The notes: a model not told the origin generated them from the letters alone. Shown: positions 25,103 to 33,459, counted from the stretch's first letter. The stretch: 64,000 nt of DNA from Lewinella sp. IMCC34191 (GCF_003390935.1 NZ_QNQZ01000001.1:558001-622000), one strand, 5' to 3'. Numbers and translations are program-made.

Positions 25103-25840
25103 CTACTTCGCGTCCTGACGGGCGAAGACTTTCCGCAGCAATTCAGTATTGCGCAGGGCGGGCTTTTCGCGTAATTCCGTTTCCTTGACCTCGATCAAAC
25201 CAAACATTCCGTCTAAAGCGCGGCCGGTAACGTAAACGTCCAATTCGGGTTCGGTTTTTTTCACGAAAGGGATTTTGTTGTAGGCCGTGACCACCCGGTT
25301 CCAGATCTCGTTCGCGTTGACCTCGTCGAGGGCGGCGCGAATGACGGGCTGAAATTCTCCGGTGAGTGCCGTGGAGGTGTTGCCCTCCAGGTAGCGGGTC
25401 GCGGCATCCTTCTCACCCATCAGCAGATTCATCGCGTCCTTGAAGGTCAGCCCCTTGATGGCATCTACGAAGATCGGTGTCGCCTTCTTGGCAGCCAGCT
25501 CGGCGGCCCGGTTGATCCGCTCGGTCAAATCCTGCTCGATGTTGTCAAAACCGGGTAATGCGCTCACCTTGCTGACGATAGCCTGCGCCTCCTCCGGAAG
25601 GAATATCTTATAAGGACTCTCGTAGTAGCCATTCTGTGCCGACAAACTAGTCACCGCCTGGCCGACTCCCTGATCGAGGGCCTCCTTTAGCGCTTTACCA
25701 ACCTCTTCGTTGCTGAGCGGGCTATCCCCCCGCAGTACGCCTTCGGCCTTATCGGCCAACTTTCCCAGCTTACCGAACTGGGCACTGACGGGAACGGAGA
25801 ACAGGGTGGCAACAAGAAAAAGGTAGAGTATACGAATCAT
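25103..25840 (-). CDS. Secreted DUF4197 domain protein
   Basis: A 245-residue protein starting at the ATG at 25840, which opens directly into a signal peptide (YLFLVATLFSVPVSAQ); a TTG two codons earlier is not needed. The rest is the helical DUF4197 domain: KALKEALDQGVGQAVTSLS, then YESPYKIFLPEEAQ, then KGLTFKDAMNLLMGEKDAATRYL, all conserved landmarks of the family. Function unknown; likely periplasmic. Monocistronic by spacing: 133 bp to the TonB receptor downstream and a repeat-filled gap upstream. Confidence 0.92.
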   Translation of the reverse strand: MIRILYLFLVATLFSVPVSAQFGKLGKLADKAEGVLRGDSPLSNEEVGKALKEALDQGVGQAVTSLSAQNGYYESPYKIFLPEEAQAIVSKVSALPGFDNIEQDLTERINRAAELAAKKATPIFVDAIKGLTFKDAMNLLMGEKDAATRYLEGNTSTALTGEFQPVIRAALDEVNANEIWNRVVTAYNKIPFVKKTEPELDVYVTGRALDGMFGLIEVKETELREKPALRNTELLRKVFARQDAK

Positions 25841-25947
25841 GGTCAATAGGGTTTGAGCAAGTAAACGGCTTTGCCCTTCCCTAGATTACTAAGGAGACGT
25901 TAAGTATTACTTATGGTCCGCACCCCGCACCTTTCCCACCCCGCACC

Positions 25948-26056
25948 CTCGCAGGTCGCCTACTGGGTACGGCCACACTCCGAGGTGCTCCCCTTCACGA
26001 TGCCCGGCACACGCCTAGGACCTGCGAGTGTCCGAAGGACCTCGGGGTGTCCGGCC
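25948..26056. repeat. Interleaved inverted repeats in an intergenic gap
   Basis: CTCGCAGGT (25948-25956) pairs with ACCTGCGAG (26020-26028), and GGCCACACTCCGAGGT (25971-25986) pairs, with one mismatch and a 2-base bulge, with 26039-26056. The order a-b-a'-b' is that of a pseudoknot. A tandem CACCCCGCACC repeat precedes it (25921-25947). The whole 25841-26079 gap holds no gene. Confidence 0.6.
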
Positions 26057-26079
26057 TAGCACGAGGATTGCCCACCCGC

Positions 26080-27138
26080 CTAAAATACATCCTCCCGCTC
26101 CGTCCCCTCGACTTCCATAATGAAATCGGCACCAAACAAACCGGCCGGCGTCTGATAGCCGGCTGTAGCCTCTCCATCGAGCACGCGCCGTACGATCATC
26201 AGGCTGGTTATACCGGTCAGGGTGTAGCCCTCCGGCGTGCGCAGGCGGGCGGCCAGGGTGCGTCCGCTGACGTCCTTCACTTCCCCATAGACGTAACTTT
26301 CCGCCTTGGCGCGCTGCTCGTCGCTGGGGCCGGCGGGGCGCGATTCAATTTTCCTTTTTAGGTAGCGCTTTACCGGGCCGAGCTTCAGCACGGGCGCCAG
26401 CCAATTGCTCCGTTCCATGGTCTTCAGTTGCTTCGGCGGTACCGCGAAGAAGGTCTTGATATTTGGAATCCCGGTCGTGAAGTAGGCCGTAAAGACATCG
26501 CCCCAGGGAATGGTGACGGCCTTCAGGGAAACGTTCTGACTAAAGGGAAAATCCCGCGTCTGGTGGGCCGCCGCTACTTTTTTGATGGCACCGTGCTCCC
26601 GGATGGCGCCGCCACTACCGACACCGCCGAGCATCGTTTTCGCCGTGCCCTGACTGATGCCGCCGCCCTTCCACGCAAAGGCCAGGACCAGCTCCGTAGC
26701 TTCGGGCATCTTTCCCTTTAGGTAGGCGGCCATGCAGTCGGTAGGCACCACGTCAAATCCAACCCCCGGCATGAGCATGATGCCGGCCCGTTCGGCTTCC
26801 GGTGCTTTTTTGGCAGCCATCGCGAAGACCGGGATCTCACCGGTAATATCCAGGTAGTGCGTATTCGTGCGTATACATGCCTCCATCATGGGCTCGGCCG
26901 TGTGCTCGAATGGACCGGCCGCATGCAATACGACCGGATATTCTGTTAGCAACTGATCCAGCTCGGTACGGTTTTTTAGGTCCACAGCACGGTAATCGTA
27001 TCCGAATTCGTGGTGCATCGCCTCCAGCTTATCCGCATTGCGTCCGCTCAGCAGGGGGCGCAGCCCGTGGTCGGCGGCCATGCGGGTAATCAGGCGGCCC
27101 GTATAACCGTAGGCACCGTAGAGGACGAAGTCGGACAT
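26080..27138 (-). CDS. Saccharopine dehydrogenase-like NAD(P)-binding oxidoreductase
   Basis: A 352-residue Rossmann-fold protein. The N-terminal saccharopine-dehydrogenase NADP-binding domain has GAYGYTGR (8-15) and SGRNADKLEAM, then HAAGPFEH near residues 72-79. Members include the trans-acting enoyl reductases of mycobacteria and eukaryotic SCCPDH-like proteins; the substrate here is unknown. It is not a lysine-pathway saccharopine reductase by any motif I can see. Both flanking gaps are packed with repeats. Start at the ATG at 27138 immediately before the nucleotide-binding strand. Confidence 0.88.
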   Translation of the reverse strand: MSDFVLYGAYGYTGRLITRMAADHGLRPLLSGRNADKLEAMHHEFGYDYRAVDLKNRTELDQLLTEYPVVLHAAGPFEHTAEPMMEACIRTNTHYLDITGEIPVFAMAAKKAPEAERAGIMLMPGVGFDVVPTDCMAAYLKGKMPEATELVLAFAWKGGGISQGTAKTMLGGVGSGGAIREHGAIKKVAAAHQTRDFPFSQNVSLKAVTIPWGDVFTAYFTTGIPNIKTFFAVPPKQLKTMERSNWLAPVLKLGPVKRYLKRKIESRPAGPSDEQRAKAESYVYGEVKDVSGRTLAARLRTPEGYTLTGITSLMIVRRVLDGEATAGYQTPAGLFGADFIMEVEGTEREDVF

Positions 27139-27196
27139 GGGAAGTACGATTTATAAAGGACGAAGATCAAATGTGGTGCGCCGGCCTACCATGTAG

Positions 27197-27213
27197 GGCG
27201 GCGGGGCGCAGGT
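27197..27213 (+). repeat. 17-bp dispersed element, intergenic copy
   Basis: GGCGGCGGGGCGCAGGT, a 16/17 match, lies 59 bp upstream of the start of the saccharopine-dehydrogenase-like gene and just before the 100-bp repeats. Confidence 0.8.
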
Positions 27214-27256
27214 GGAAAGATGGTGGGGTAGGGAATGTTCATTGGTGCCCAAGAAC

Positions 27257-27450
27257 CTCCAAGGTCGAGCGCCCTCCGGGCCGAGACCGAGACGTGACGC
27301 ACACCCTCTCCACCTAGAAGGTCTCGCCCTTGGATTGCCAACTCCGGCCTACAACGCTCCAAGGTCGAGTGCCCTCCGGGCCGAGACAAGACGCCCACCA
27401 TCTCGGCTCGGAAGGCCTCGATTTTGAATAGGCACTCTCAGCCTACAACG
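27257..27450. repeat. Two diverged tandem copies with a 100-bp period
   Basis: Copy one starts at 27257 and copy two at 27357; their first 30 bases differ at one position, and both end in CCTACAACG (27348-27356 and 27442-27450). The second is about 6 bp shorter. In copy one CCAAGGTCGAG can pair with CTCGCCCTTGG (10/11). The gap 27139-27508 has no gene. Confidence 0.75.
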
Positions 27451-27508
27451 CGTTGGGGTAAGTTCACAAGCAAAATCTAGTCCCACCTGCAAACTTTGTC
27501 GATTTTCC

Positions 27509-27540
27509 TTTGGAGTTCGCACCTATTTCCCATTATCTTG
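27509..27540 (+). promoter_or_regulatory. Candidate trp operon promoter
   Basis: TTTGG (27509-27513) is spaced 20 bp from TATCTTG (27534-27540), close to the TTTG-N19-21-TAnnTTTG form. This would make the leader peptide almost leaderless. An alternative -7 box, TTCCTTTG at 27505-27512, would leave a roughly 28-base leader. The two cannot be separated by eye. Confidence 0.45.
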
Positions 27541-27545
27541 CCGCC

Positions 27546-27596
27546 ATGCAAGGAATGACCAACAACTGGTGGTGGCTGAACCGTACTCCCCGATGA
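27546..27596 (+). CDS. trpL: trp operon leader peptide
   Basis: Sixteen codons, MQGMTNNWWWLNRTPR then TGA, with three consecutive TGG codons at 27567-27575. A second ATG at 27555 could also start it. Codons for the end product just ahead of a terminator are the signature of ribosome-mediated attenuation. The stop codon (27594-27596) lies inside the antiterminator strand 27590-27598, so a ribosome that finishes the peptide would cover that strand. Confidence 0.85.
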   Translation: MQGMTNNWWWLNRTPR

Positions 27597-27666
27597 GCAC
27601 GCGCTAGCCCCTTTGCAAAAAGATCTGAAGGCTCGTCGGTTGCTCCGGCGGGCCTTTCTTTATTTT
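27590..27666 (+). promoter_or_regulatory. trp attenuator: antiterminator and terminator
   Basis: Strand 2, CCGATGAGC (27590-27598), can pair over 9 bp (one G-U) with strand 3, GCTCGTCGG (27631-27639), forming an antiterminator. Strand 3 with its flank (27628-27639) alternatively pairs over 12 bp (two G-U) with strand 4 (27645-27656), followed by TTTCTTTATTTT (27655-27666), a terminator. Stalling at the Trp codons frees strand 2 and permits transcription; fast translation releases strand 3 for termination. It ends 34 bp before trpE. Confidence 0.85.
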
Positions 27667-27700
27667 GCCCTCCCTGCTGCCGATTTAAAATTTTTATCTC

Positions 27701-29140
27701 TTGTCAACCGATACGCTTACTTCCACCGAAACGGCCATCACCGTCCGCAGCCGACGCCTCACCGCCGATCAACTAACCCCGGTGTCCTTATACCTCGCGC
27801 TGCGGGATCGCTTCACCGATCCGGTGCTGCTGGAATCCAACGAGACTCGAAATAACGAACACTACTACAGCATCATCGGCCTGGAGACGATGGCCTACTA
27901 CCGGGTGGATGAAGGACGGATCCGGAAGGGCAGGGTAGGGGGCACTATTTCGGAAGTCCCCTGCACGGATGCCGATACCGTAAGTCAGGACTTAAGCGGT
28001 TTTCTGCGCTCTTTTAAGATCGATTACGGGTCGACTACCCCTTTGGTGAAGCAGTTCAACGGACTGATCGGGCACACGAATTTCGAGGGAGTCGGATACT
28101 TCGATACCCTCCTTTTCGACAATCCTAAAATCCTGCGGTCCCCCGCCCTCCGGTACCACCTGTACCGCTTCGTGCTGGTGTTCCACCACTACCGCGACGA
28201 ACTGCTCCTCATCGAGAACCTGCCGGACGGCGAGGAGAGCCGACTCGATGAAGTGGAACGCTTCATTCGCGCCGGCGGCACCGTACATCCCTTTACCCCC
28301 CAGAGCGACCCCACCAGCAATCTGACCGACGAAGAATATCGCGCACTCGTAGCCAAGGGGAAGCACCACTGCCGCGTGGGTGATGTATTCCAGATCGTAC
28401 TAAGTCGACAGTTCCGCCAGGCGTTCCGGGGTGATGAATTTCAGGTCTACCGCGCGCTACGCAGCATTAACCCCTCGCCCTACCTTTTCTACTTCGACTA
28501 CGGCGATTACCGGATTATGGGCAGCAGCCCGGAGAGCCAGATGGTCATTCGCGAGGGTGTAGCCCGCCTAAACCCGATTGCCGGCACCTACCGCCGCACC
28601 GGCGACGTGGAGCAGGACAGGCAGGCCACCGAACGCTTACTGGCCGACCCGAAAGAAAACGCCGAGCACGTGATGCTCGTCGATCTGGCGCGAAACGACC
28701 TGAGCCGCCATACCCGACAAGTCACGGTACGCAGCCTGCGGGAAGTCCATTATTACAGCCACGTCATCCACCTGGTCAGCACGGTCGACGGTAAGCTGGA
28801 AAACGAGAACGTGGCCGTGCGCGTTTTCGGCGACACCTTCCCCGCCGGGACGCTAAGTGGTGCGCCCAAGTACCGCGCCATCGAACTGATCAATCAGTAC
28901 GAAAATCAGCAACGCGGCTTCTACGGCGGGGCCATCGGCTTTATCGACTTCGAGGGCGGGATGAACCAGGCCATCCTGATCCGCTCTTTCTTCAGCCAGG
29001 ACAACACCCTCTACTACCAGGCCGGTGCCGGCGTAGTAGCCGCAAGCGACGAGGAAAGCGAACTCCAGGAGGTTTACCACAAATTAGGCGCCCTTACCAA
29101 AGCGATTGCCAAAGCGGAAACCCTGCCGGCGAGCTTCTGA
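27701..29140 (+). CDS. trpE: Anthranilate synthase component I
   Basis: Converts chorismate and glutamine-derived ammonia to anthranilate, the first committed step to tryptophan, together with TrpG. The 479 residues contain the Trp feedback motif LLES (43-46) and the chorismate-binding C-terminal domain (about 215-470) with PSPYLFYFDYG, PIAGTYRRTGD, DLARNDLSRH and FPAGTLSGAPK. The LLES motif argues for anthranilate rather than aminodeoxychorismate synthase. Translation starts at the TTG at 27701: an in-frame stop at 27686-27688 excludes anything longer. First structural gene after the attenuator. Confidence 0.96.
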   Translation: MSTDTLTSTETAITVRSRRLTADQLTPVSLYLALRDRFTDPVLLESNETRNNEHYYSIIGLETMAYYRVDEGRIRKGRVGGTISEVPCTDADTVSQDLSGFLRSFKIDYGSTTPLVKQFNGLIGHTNFEGVGYFDTLLFDNPKILRSPALRYHLYRFVLVFHHYRDELLLIENLPDGEESRLDEVERFIRAGGTVHPFTPQSDPTSNLTDEEYRALVAKGKHHCRVGDVFQIVLSRQFRQAFRGDEFQVYRALRSINPSPYLFYFDYGDYRIMGSSPESQMVIREGVARLNPIAGTYRRTGDVEQDRQATERLLADPKENAEHVMLVDLARNDLSRHTRQVTVRSLREVHYYSHVIHLVSTVDGKLENENVAVRVFGDTFPAGTLSGAPKYRAIELINQYENQQRGFYGGAIGFIDFEGGMNQAILIRSFFSQDNTLYYQAGAGVVAASDEESELQEVYHKLGALTKAIAKAETLPASF

Positions 29141-29246
29141 CGGGCGACGACCAAACATCCGGGCGCAAGCCGCCGACGCGTGGCGACTCCCCCGGACGAA
29201 CACCCCGCCCCACCTTAGCACAAGCAAGATCCAGACATCCGATCCG

Positions 29247-29846
29247 ATGAAAATATTAATCCTAGACAACTACGATTCCTTTACCTACAATCTGGTCCAC
29301 TACATAGAGGACGAGCTGGGGGAGGAAGTCGACGTCTACCGTAACGACCAAATAGCGCTGGAGGCGGTGGCCGCCTACGACCTGGTGGTACTCAGTCCCG
29401 GCCCGGGCCTGCCCGCCGACGCCGGCATCATGCCCGAACTCATCAAGCGCTACGCGGGCGAGAAAGTGATCTTCGGCGTCTGCCTGGGCCACCAGGCGAT
29501 CGGCGAAGCCTACGGCGGTAGCCTACACAACCTCAGCCAGGTGCACCACGGTATCGAAACCGAAATGGTCCGCACCCTCACCGACGACGTCCTGTTCGCC
29601 GACGTGCCGCCCCGCTTCAACGCCGGACGCTACCACAGCTGGGTCATCGACCCCGAAACGCTGCCCGCCGAACTGGAAGTGACGGCGACCGACGAGGTAG
29701 GCGGTATCATGGCCATGCGCCACCGCGAGCTGCCTATTTTTGGCGTTCAGTTCCATCCCGAGAGCATTATGACGGAACACGGACGGCTTATGATCCGGAA
29801 TTTACTGAACTTCGTGAAAAGCCGGCAAGCCGCCGCTCAAGTATAA
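29247..29846 (+). CDS. trpG: Anthranilate synthase component II (glutamine amidotransferase)
   Basis: Class I glutamine amidotransferase that feeds ammonia to TrpE. The 199 residues hold the nucleophile Cys79 in GVCLGHQ and the His170/Glu172 pair in FHPESI, plus the oxyanion motif PGPG (51-54). The ATG at 29247 is certain from the family N-terminus (KILILDNYDSFTYNL). It follows trpE by 106 bp with no terminator and is 3 bp before trpB. In some bacteria the same subunit also serves PabB; no pabB is present here. Confidence 0.96.
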   Translation: MKILILDNYDSFTYNLVHYIEDELGEEVDVYRNDQIALEAVAAYDLVVLSPGPGLPADAGIMPELIKRYAGEKVIFGVCLGHQAIGEAYGGSLHNLSQVHHGIETEMVRTLTDDVLFADVPPRFNAGRYHSWVIDPETLPAELEVTATDEVGGIMAMRHRELPIFGVQFHPESIMTEHGRLMIRNLLNFVKSRQAAAQV

Positions 29847-29849
29847 ATT

Positions 29850-31046
29850 ATGATCCAGACGAAAATTGACGAGCGCGGATACTACGGCCGCTTTGGCGGT
29901 GCCTACATTCCCGAAATGCTGCACGCTAACGTGGAAGAACTACGTCGGACCTATCTGACCATGATGGCCGACCCGGAATTTCAGCGGGAGTTCGACCTGT
30001 TGCTCAAGGACTACGTCGGCCGACCCAGTCCGCTCTACTACGCCGACCGGCTGAGTAAGCATTACGGCGCCAAGATCTACCTCAAGCGGGAAGACCTCAA
30101 CCACACTGGTGCCCATAAGATCAATAATACCATCGGACAGATCCTCCTGGCCCAGCGGCTGGGCAAAAAGCGGATCATCGCCGAGACCGGTGCCGGTCAG
30201 CACGGCGTGGCCACAGCTACGGTGTGTGCCCTCAAGGGACTCCAGTGTATCGTGTACATGGGCGAGGTCGACATTGAGCGGCAGGCACCCAACGTGGCCC
30301 GGATGCGTATGCTCGGTGCTGAAGTACGGCCGGCGCGTAGCGGATCCCGTACGCTGAAGGACGCAACCAATGAGGCCATCCGCGACTGGATCGCCAATCC
30401 GGAAGACACGCACTACATCATCGGATCCGTCGTAGGACCGCATCCGTACCCGGACATGGTGGCCCGCTTCCAGGCGATCATCTCGGAAGAAACGAAGTGG
30501 CAGCTCCAGGAGAAGCTGGGCCGCGACTATCCCGATGCCATTGTCGCCTGCGTAGGTGGGGGCAGCAACGCCGCCGGTGCCTACTACCACTACCTTAATG
30601 ACGAACGGGTGCGCCTGATCGCGGTGGAAGCCGCCGGACTGGGTGTCGACAGCGGCGAATCGGCGGCCACCAGCCAGCTCGGTACCGAAGGCATCATTCA
30701 CGGCAGCCGGACCCTGCTAATGCAGACCGAAGACGGGCAGATCGTAGAGCCTTACAGCATTTCCGCCGGGCTCGATTACCCCGGTATCGGACCCTTGCAC
30801 GCCTTCCTTATAGACAGCGAACGGGCCGAGGCGATCAGCGTCACGGACGACGATGCACTCGCCGCCGCTCTATTCGTGGCCCGGCAGGAGGGTATTATCC
30901 CCGCCCTGGAAACCGCCCACGCCTTCGCCGCCCTGGACCAGATGAAGTACGGCCCGGAGGACGTAATCGTCGTCTGTTTAAGCGGAAGAGGGGACAAAGA
31001 TCTCGCGGCTTTCTCGGCCTACCTCGATAGCGATTCGCTGGACTAA
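29850..31046 (+). CDS. trpB: Tryptophan synthase beta chain
   Basis: PLP enzyme joining indole and serine to form tryptophan. 398 residues, TrpB1 type. The PLP lysine is Lys90 in HTGAHKINN, the catalytic acid Glu112 in AETGAGQHG, and the phosphate loop is GGGSNAAG. It follows trpG by 3 bp and precedes trpA by 44 bp; that gap holds a short GC palindrome (GGCCCCCGGGGCC) of no clear role. The usual intermediates trpD, trpC and trpF that commonly separate trpG and trpB in Bacteroidota operons are absent here. Confidence 0.98.
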   Translation: MIQTKIDERGYYGRFGGAYIPEMLHANVEELRRTYLTMMADPEFQREFDLLLKDYVGRPSPLYYADRLSKHYGAKIYLKREDLNHTGAHKINNTIGQILLAQRLGKKRIIAETGAGQHGVATATVCALKGLQCIVYMGEVDIERQAPNVARMRMLGAEVRPARSGSRTLKDATNEAIRDWIANPEDTHYIIGSVVGPHPYPDMVARFQAIISEETKWQLQEKLGRDYPDAIVACVGGGSNAAGAYYHYLNDERVRLIAVEAAGLGVDSGESAATSQLGTEGIIHGSRTLLMQTEDGQIVEPYSISAGLDYPGIGPLHAFLIDSERAEAISVTDDDALAAALFVARQEGIIPALETAHAFAALDQMKYGPEDVIVVCLSGRGDKDLAAFSAYLDSDSLD

Positions 31047-31090
31047 TCTAACTTTTCTCCCGGCCCCCGGGGCCCCGATTATAATTTCTG

Positions 31091-31891
31091 ATGAACCGAC
31101 TCAGTCGACTCTTTTCCGAAAAGGACCGCGACGTCCTGAATATCTACTTCACGGCGGGGTATCCGGCCCTCGACAGCACGGTACCGATCATCCGAAGCCT
31201 GGCGGAAGCCGGCGCGGACCTCATCGAGGTCGGCATGCCGTATTCCGATCCCATGGCCGACGGCGAAACCATCCAGCAGAGCGGGATGCGCGCCCTCGAG
31301 AACGGCATGACCCTGAGGGTTCTGTTCGAGCAACTCACCGAGGCGCGCCGCCATACGGACGTTCCCCTGGTCATGATGGGCTATTACAACCAGGTGATGC
31401 AGTACGGGCCGAAGCGCTTCGTCGAGGCGGCCCGGGCGGCCGGGGTGGACGGCCTGATCCTGCCTGATCTGCCGGCGTTTGAATACCAGCGCGACTTTAA
31501 GCAATTGGTGGAGGATGCCGGGCTGGAGGTTACCTTCCTGGTCACCCCGCAAACGACGGACGACCGCATCCGCCAGATTGCCGAAAGCAGCAGTGGATTC
31601 ATTTACGTGGTGAGCAGTGCGAGCATTACGGGCGGAAGCTCGCAGATCAGCGACAAGCAGCGCGCTTACTTCGACCGCATCGCCGCCCTCGATCTCCCGA
31701 ACCCCAAGTTGATCGGCTTCGGGATCAGCGATGCGGAGACTTTCCGTACCGCCTGTGAATACTTCAATGGCGCGATCATTGGTAGCGCCTTCATTCGGGC
31801 ATTGGGAAAGGACGAAGACCGGGTAGAAGAAACCACCCAATCGTTCGTTCGCGGCATCTTGGAGCCCACCCTGTCCACCACTAAACGCTGA
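31091..31891 (+). CDS. trpA: Tryptophan synthase alpha chain
   Basis: Releases indole from indole-3-glycerol phosphate and passes it to TrpB. The 266-residue TIM barrel has the catalytic acids Glu46 (LIEVGMPYSDP) and Asp57 (MADGET), equivalent to alphaE49 and alphaD60 of the Salmonella enzyme, and the phosphate-binding GGSSQ and GFGISD loops. The downstream miaA start codon is 9 bp after its stop region, indicating tight coupling. Confidence 0.97.
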   Translation: MNRLSRLFSEKDRDVLNIYFTAGYPALDSTVPIIRSLAEAGADLIEVGMPYSDPMADGETIQQSGMRALENGMTLRVLFEQLTEARRHTDVPLVMMGYYNQVMQYGPKRFVEAARAAGVDGLILPDLPAFEYQRDFKQLVEDAGLEVTFLVTPQTTDDRIRQIAESSSGFIYVVSSASITGGSSQISDKQRAYFDRIAALDLPNPKLIGFGISDAETFRTACEYFNGAIIGSAFIRALGKDEDRVEETTQSFVRGILEPTLSTTKR

Positions 31892-31899
31892 GCGATCGC

Positions 31900-32790
31900 G
31901 TGGCCGATAAGCCCTTACTTATCGTAATCGGCGGCCCCACGGCGTCGGGGAAGACCGAGCTGGCCATCGAGTTGGCCCGCCACTACGGTACCGACATTGT
32001 GAGTGCCGATAGCCGGCAGTTTTATCGGGAAATGCAAATTGGTAATGCCCGGCCCACGGAGACGGAGTTAGCAGCCGCTCCCCACCACTTCATTGCCGAC
32101 CGATCCATCCTGCAACCCCTGAATGCTGGCGGTTACGCGGACGAGGCGCTCCCATTATTGAATCGGATTTTTAAGAAACGACCCGTGGCCGTTATGGTGG
32201 GTGGCAGTGGGTTGTACATCCGGTCGGTGTGCGAGGGACTGGACGATTTCCCGACGGTTTCTGAGGGCGCCGGAGCGCAGGTAGAACGCCTTTCCCGGGA
32301 GGAAGGGATTGAGGGGCTCCGAAGCGAATTATCGCGCCTCGATCCCGTTTACTTCGAGCGGGTGGACCGTCATAATCCCCGCCGCATGGAGCGCGCCTTG
32401 CGGGTCTGCTACACCGCCGGCAGGCCATACAGTGATTTTTTGGGAAATGCCCCGCCGCGCCCTTTCCGCACGGTATATCTACAACCCCAAGCTATTCGGG
32501 AAAAACTGTACGACCGCATCAACCGTCGCGTGGATCGGATGCTTTCGGCCGGACTGGAAGAGGAAGCCCGGTCCCTTCAGCATGCACGGCATTTGCCGGT
32601 CTTGCAAACGGTCGGCTATCAGGAATGGTGGCCCTGTTTCGCCGGGGAGTACGACCGCGAACGGGCCGTCGAACTAATTAAACGGAACAGTCGTCGGTAT
32701 GCCAAGCGGCAGCGAACGTGGTTTCGCGACTACCACGATGTGCGCACGTTGACCGAGGCTGTCCACGAGGTAAAAGCCCTTACGGACTAA
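31900..32790 (+). CDS. miaA: tRNA dimethylallyltransferase MiaA
   Basis: Transfers dimethylallyl from DMAPP to A37 of tRNAs reading UNN codons, including tRNA-Trp, making i6A37, the substrate of MiaB (9025-10461). The 296 residues carry the P-loop GPTASGKT (12-19), the DSRQFYREM motif and VGGSGLYIRS. The start is GTG, 9 bp after trpA, so it is the last gene of the trp operon. Residues 123-128 (GAGAQV) are encoded by a copy of the 17-bp element, at a place where I would expect an acidic, Arg-containing helix. In E. coli, miaA mutations (trpX) alter trp attenuation. Confidence 0.97.
   Translation: MADKPLLIVIGGPTASGKTELAIELARHYGTDIVSADSRQFYREMQIGNARPTETELAAAPHHFIADRSILQPLNAGGYADEALPLLNRIFKKRPVAVMVGGSGLYIRSVCEGLDDFPTVSEGAGAQVERLSREEGIEGLRSELSRLDPVYFERVDRHNPRRMERALRVCYTAGRPYSDFLGNAPPRPFRTVYLQPQAIREKLYDRINRRVDRMLSAGLEEEARSLQHARHLPVLQTVGYQEWWPCFAGEYDRERAVELIKRNSRRYAKRQRTWFRDYHDVRTLTEAVHEVKALTD
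32266..32282 (+). repeat. 17-bp dispersed element inside miaA
   Basis: GGCGCCGGAGCGCAGGT, a 16/17 match, is in the same reading frame as the copy in the lptD signal sequence: GAGAQV here, GGGAQV there. Confidence 0.8.
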
Positions 32791-32811
32791 TCACCATCCG
32801 GTTGAATTGGG

Positions 32812-32843
32812 AAACCCCCATACGTCTGGACGTATGGGGGCTT
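32812..32843. terminator. Terminator between convergent miaA and a lipoprotein gene
   Basis: A perfect 11-bp stem CCCCCATACGT (32815-32825) with ACGTATGGGGG (32830-32840). Short A and T runs on both sides suggest it works in both directions, ending the trp operon and the 32872-33459 gene. Confidence 0.75.
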
Positions 32844-32871
32844 CCGCTAATTAAATCTTATCGATCCAAGA

Positions 32872-33459
32872 TTAGTCTTTACTGTAGATCGACCTTCCAT
32901 TGCTCAGCATGTCTGAAATATCGCTACGGTCGGCGATGTAACGATAGCGGGTATTGCTCATTCCTTCGGGGCGATCGCCGATGATGTAGTAGCGCACGTC
33001 CATATCGGGAGCATTAACCACTACCTGGTCGCTGACGCGCATCATCTGTCCGTCCTGCAGCATTTCACCGTCTTTATCCAGGCTGGCCAGCACGATCATG
33101 CGTTGACCGGTTGCATAGATTTCTTGAATTTCCAGCTCGGCTTCCTGATCGACGTCGGCTTCTACCATGAAAGTGGTCTCCTCGGCATCGCCATACTCGC
33201 TGGGCCAGTCCACGTCGAGAACGGGCACTTCAACTTCTTCTTCAACCATCTCTACGGTCACTTTGGGTACCTCGACCATACGCGTCGTAGTCGTTACGTC
33301 AACATCGGCCCAGTCAACGTCGTATTCCGGCATATTACCGGCTTCCGTGTCTACATCTACGTCAACATCCGGCAATGAACCGCTTTCGGTTTTGTCCACA
33401 TCGCAGGCTACAGTAGCAAAAAGCAGTAGTATTAGTGTCGGTATGTAATGAATCTTCAT
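32872..33459 (-). CDS. Acidic lipoprotein of unknown function
   Basis: A 195-residue lipoprotein starting at the ATG at 33459; the longer open frame to 33534 would spoil the signal sequence. The lipobox is TVA|C at Cys19. The mature N-terminal third is a low-complexity Val/Asp repeat (DVDVDVDTEAG, DVDWADVDV), followed by Glu/Val-rich segments and a compact C-terminal part. I recognise no family. The Asp-Val repeats could bind divalent cations or simply be a flexible tether. Upstream is a small palindrome, TGTTCGAATGAACA (33520-33533), of unknown role. Confidence 0.75.
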   Translation of the reverse strand: MKIHYIPTLILLLFATVACDVDKTESGSLPDVDVDVDTEAGNMPEYDVDWADVDVTTTTRMVEVPKVTVEMVEEEVEVPVLDVDWPSEYGDAEETTFMVEADVDQEAELEIQEIYATGQRMIVLASLDKDGEMLQDGQMMRVSDQVVVNAPDMDVRYYIIGDRPEGMSNTRYRYIADRSDISDMLSNGRSIYSKD

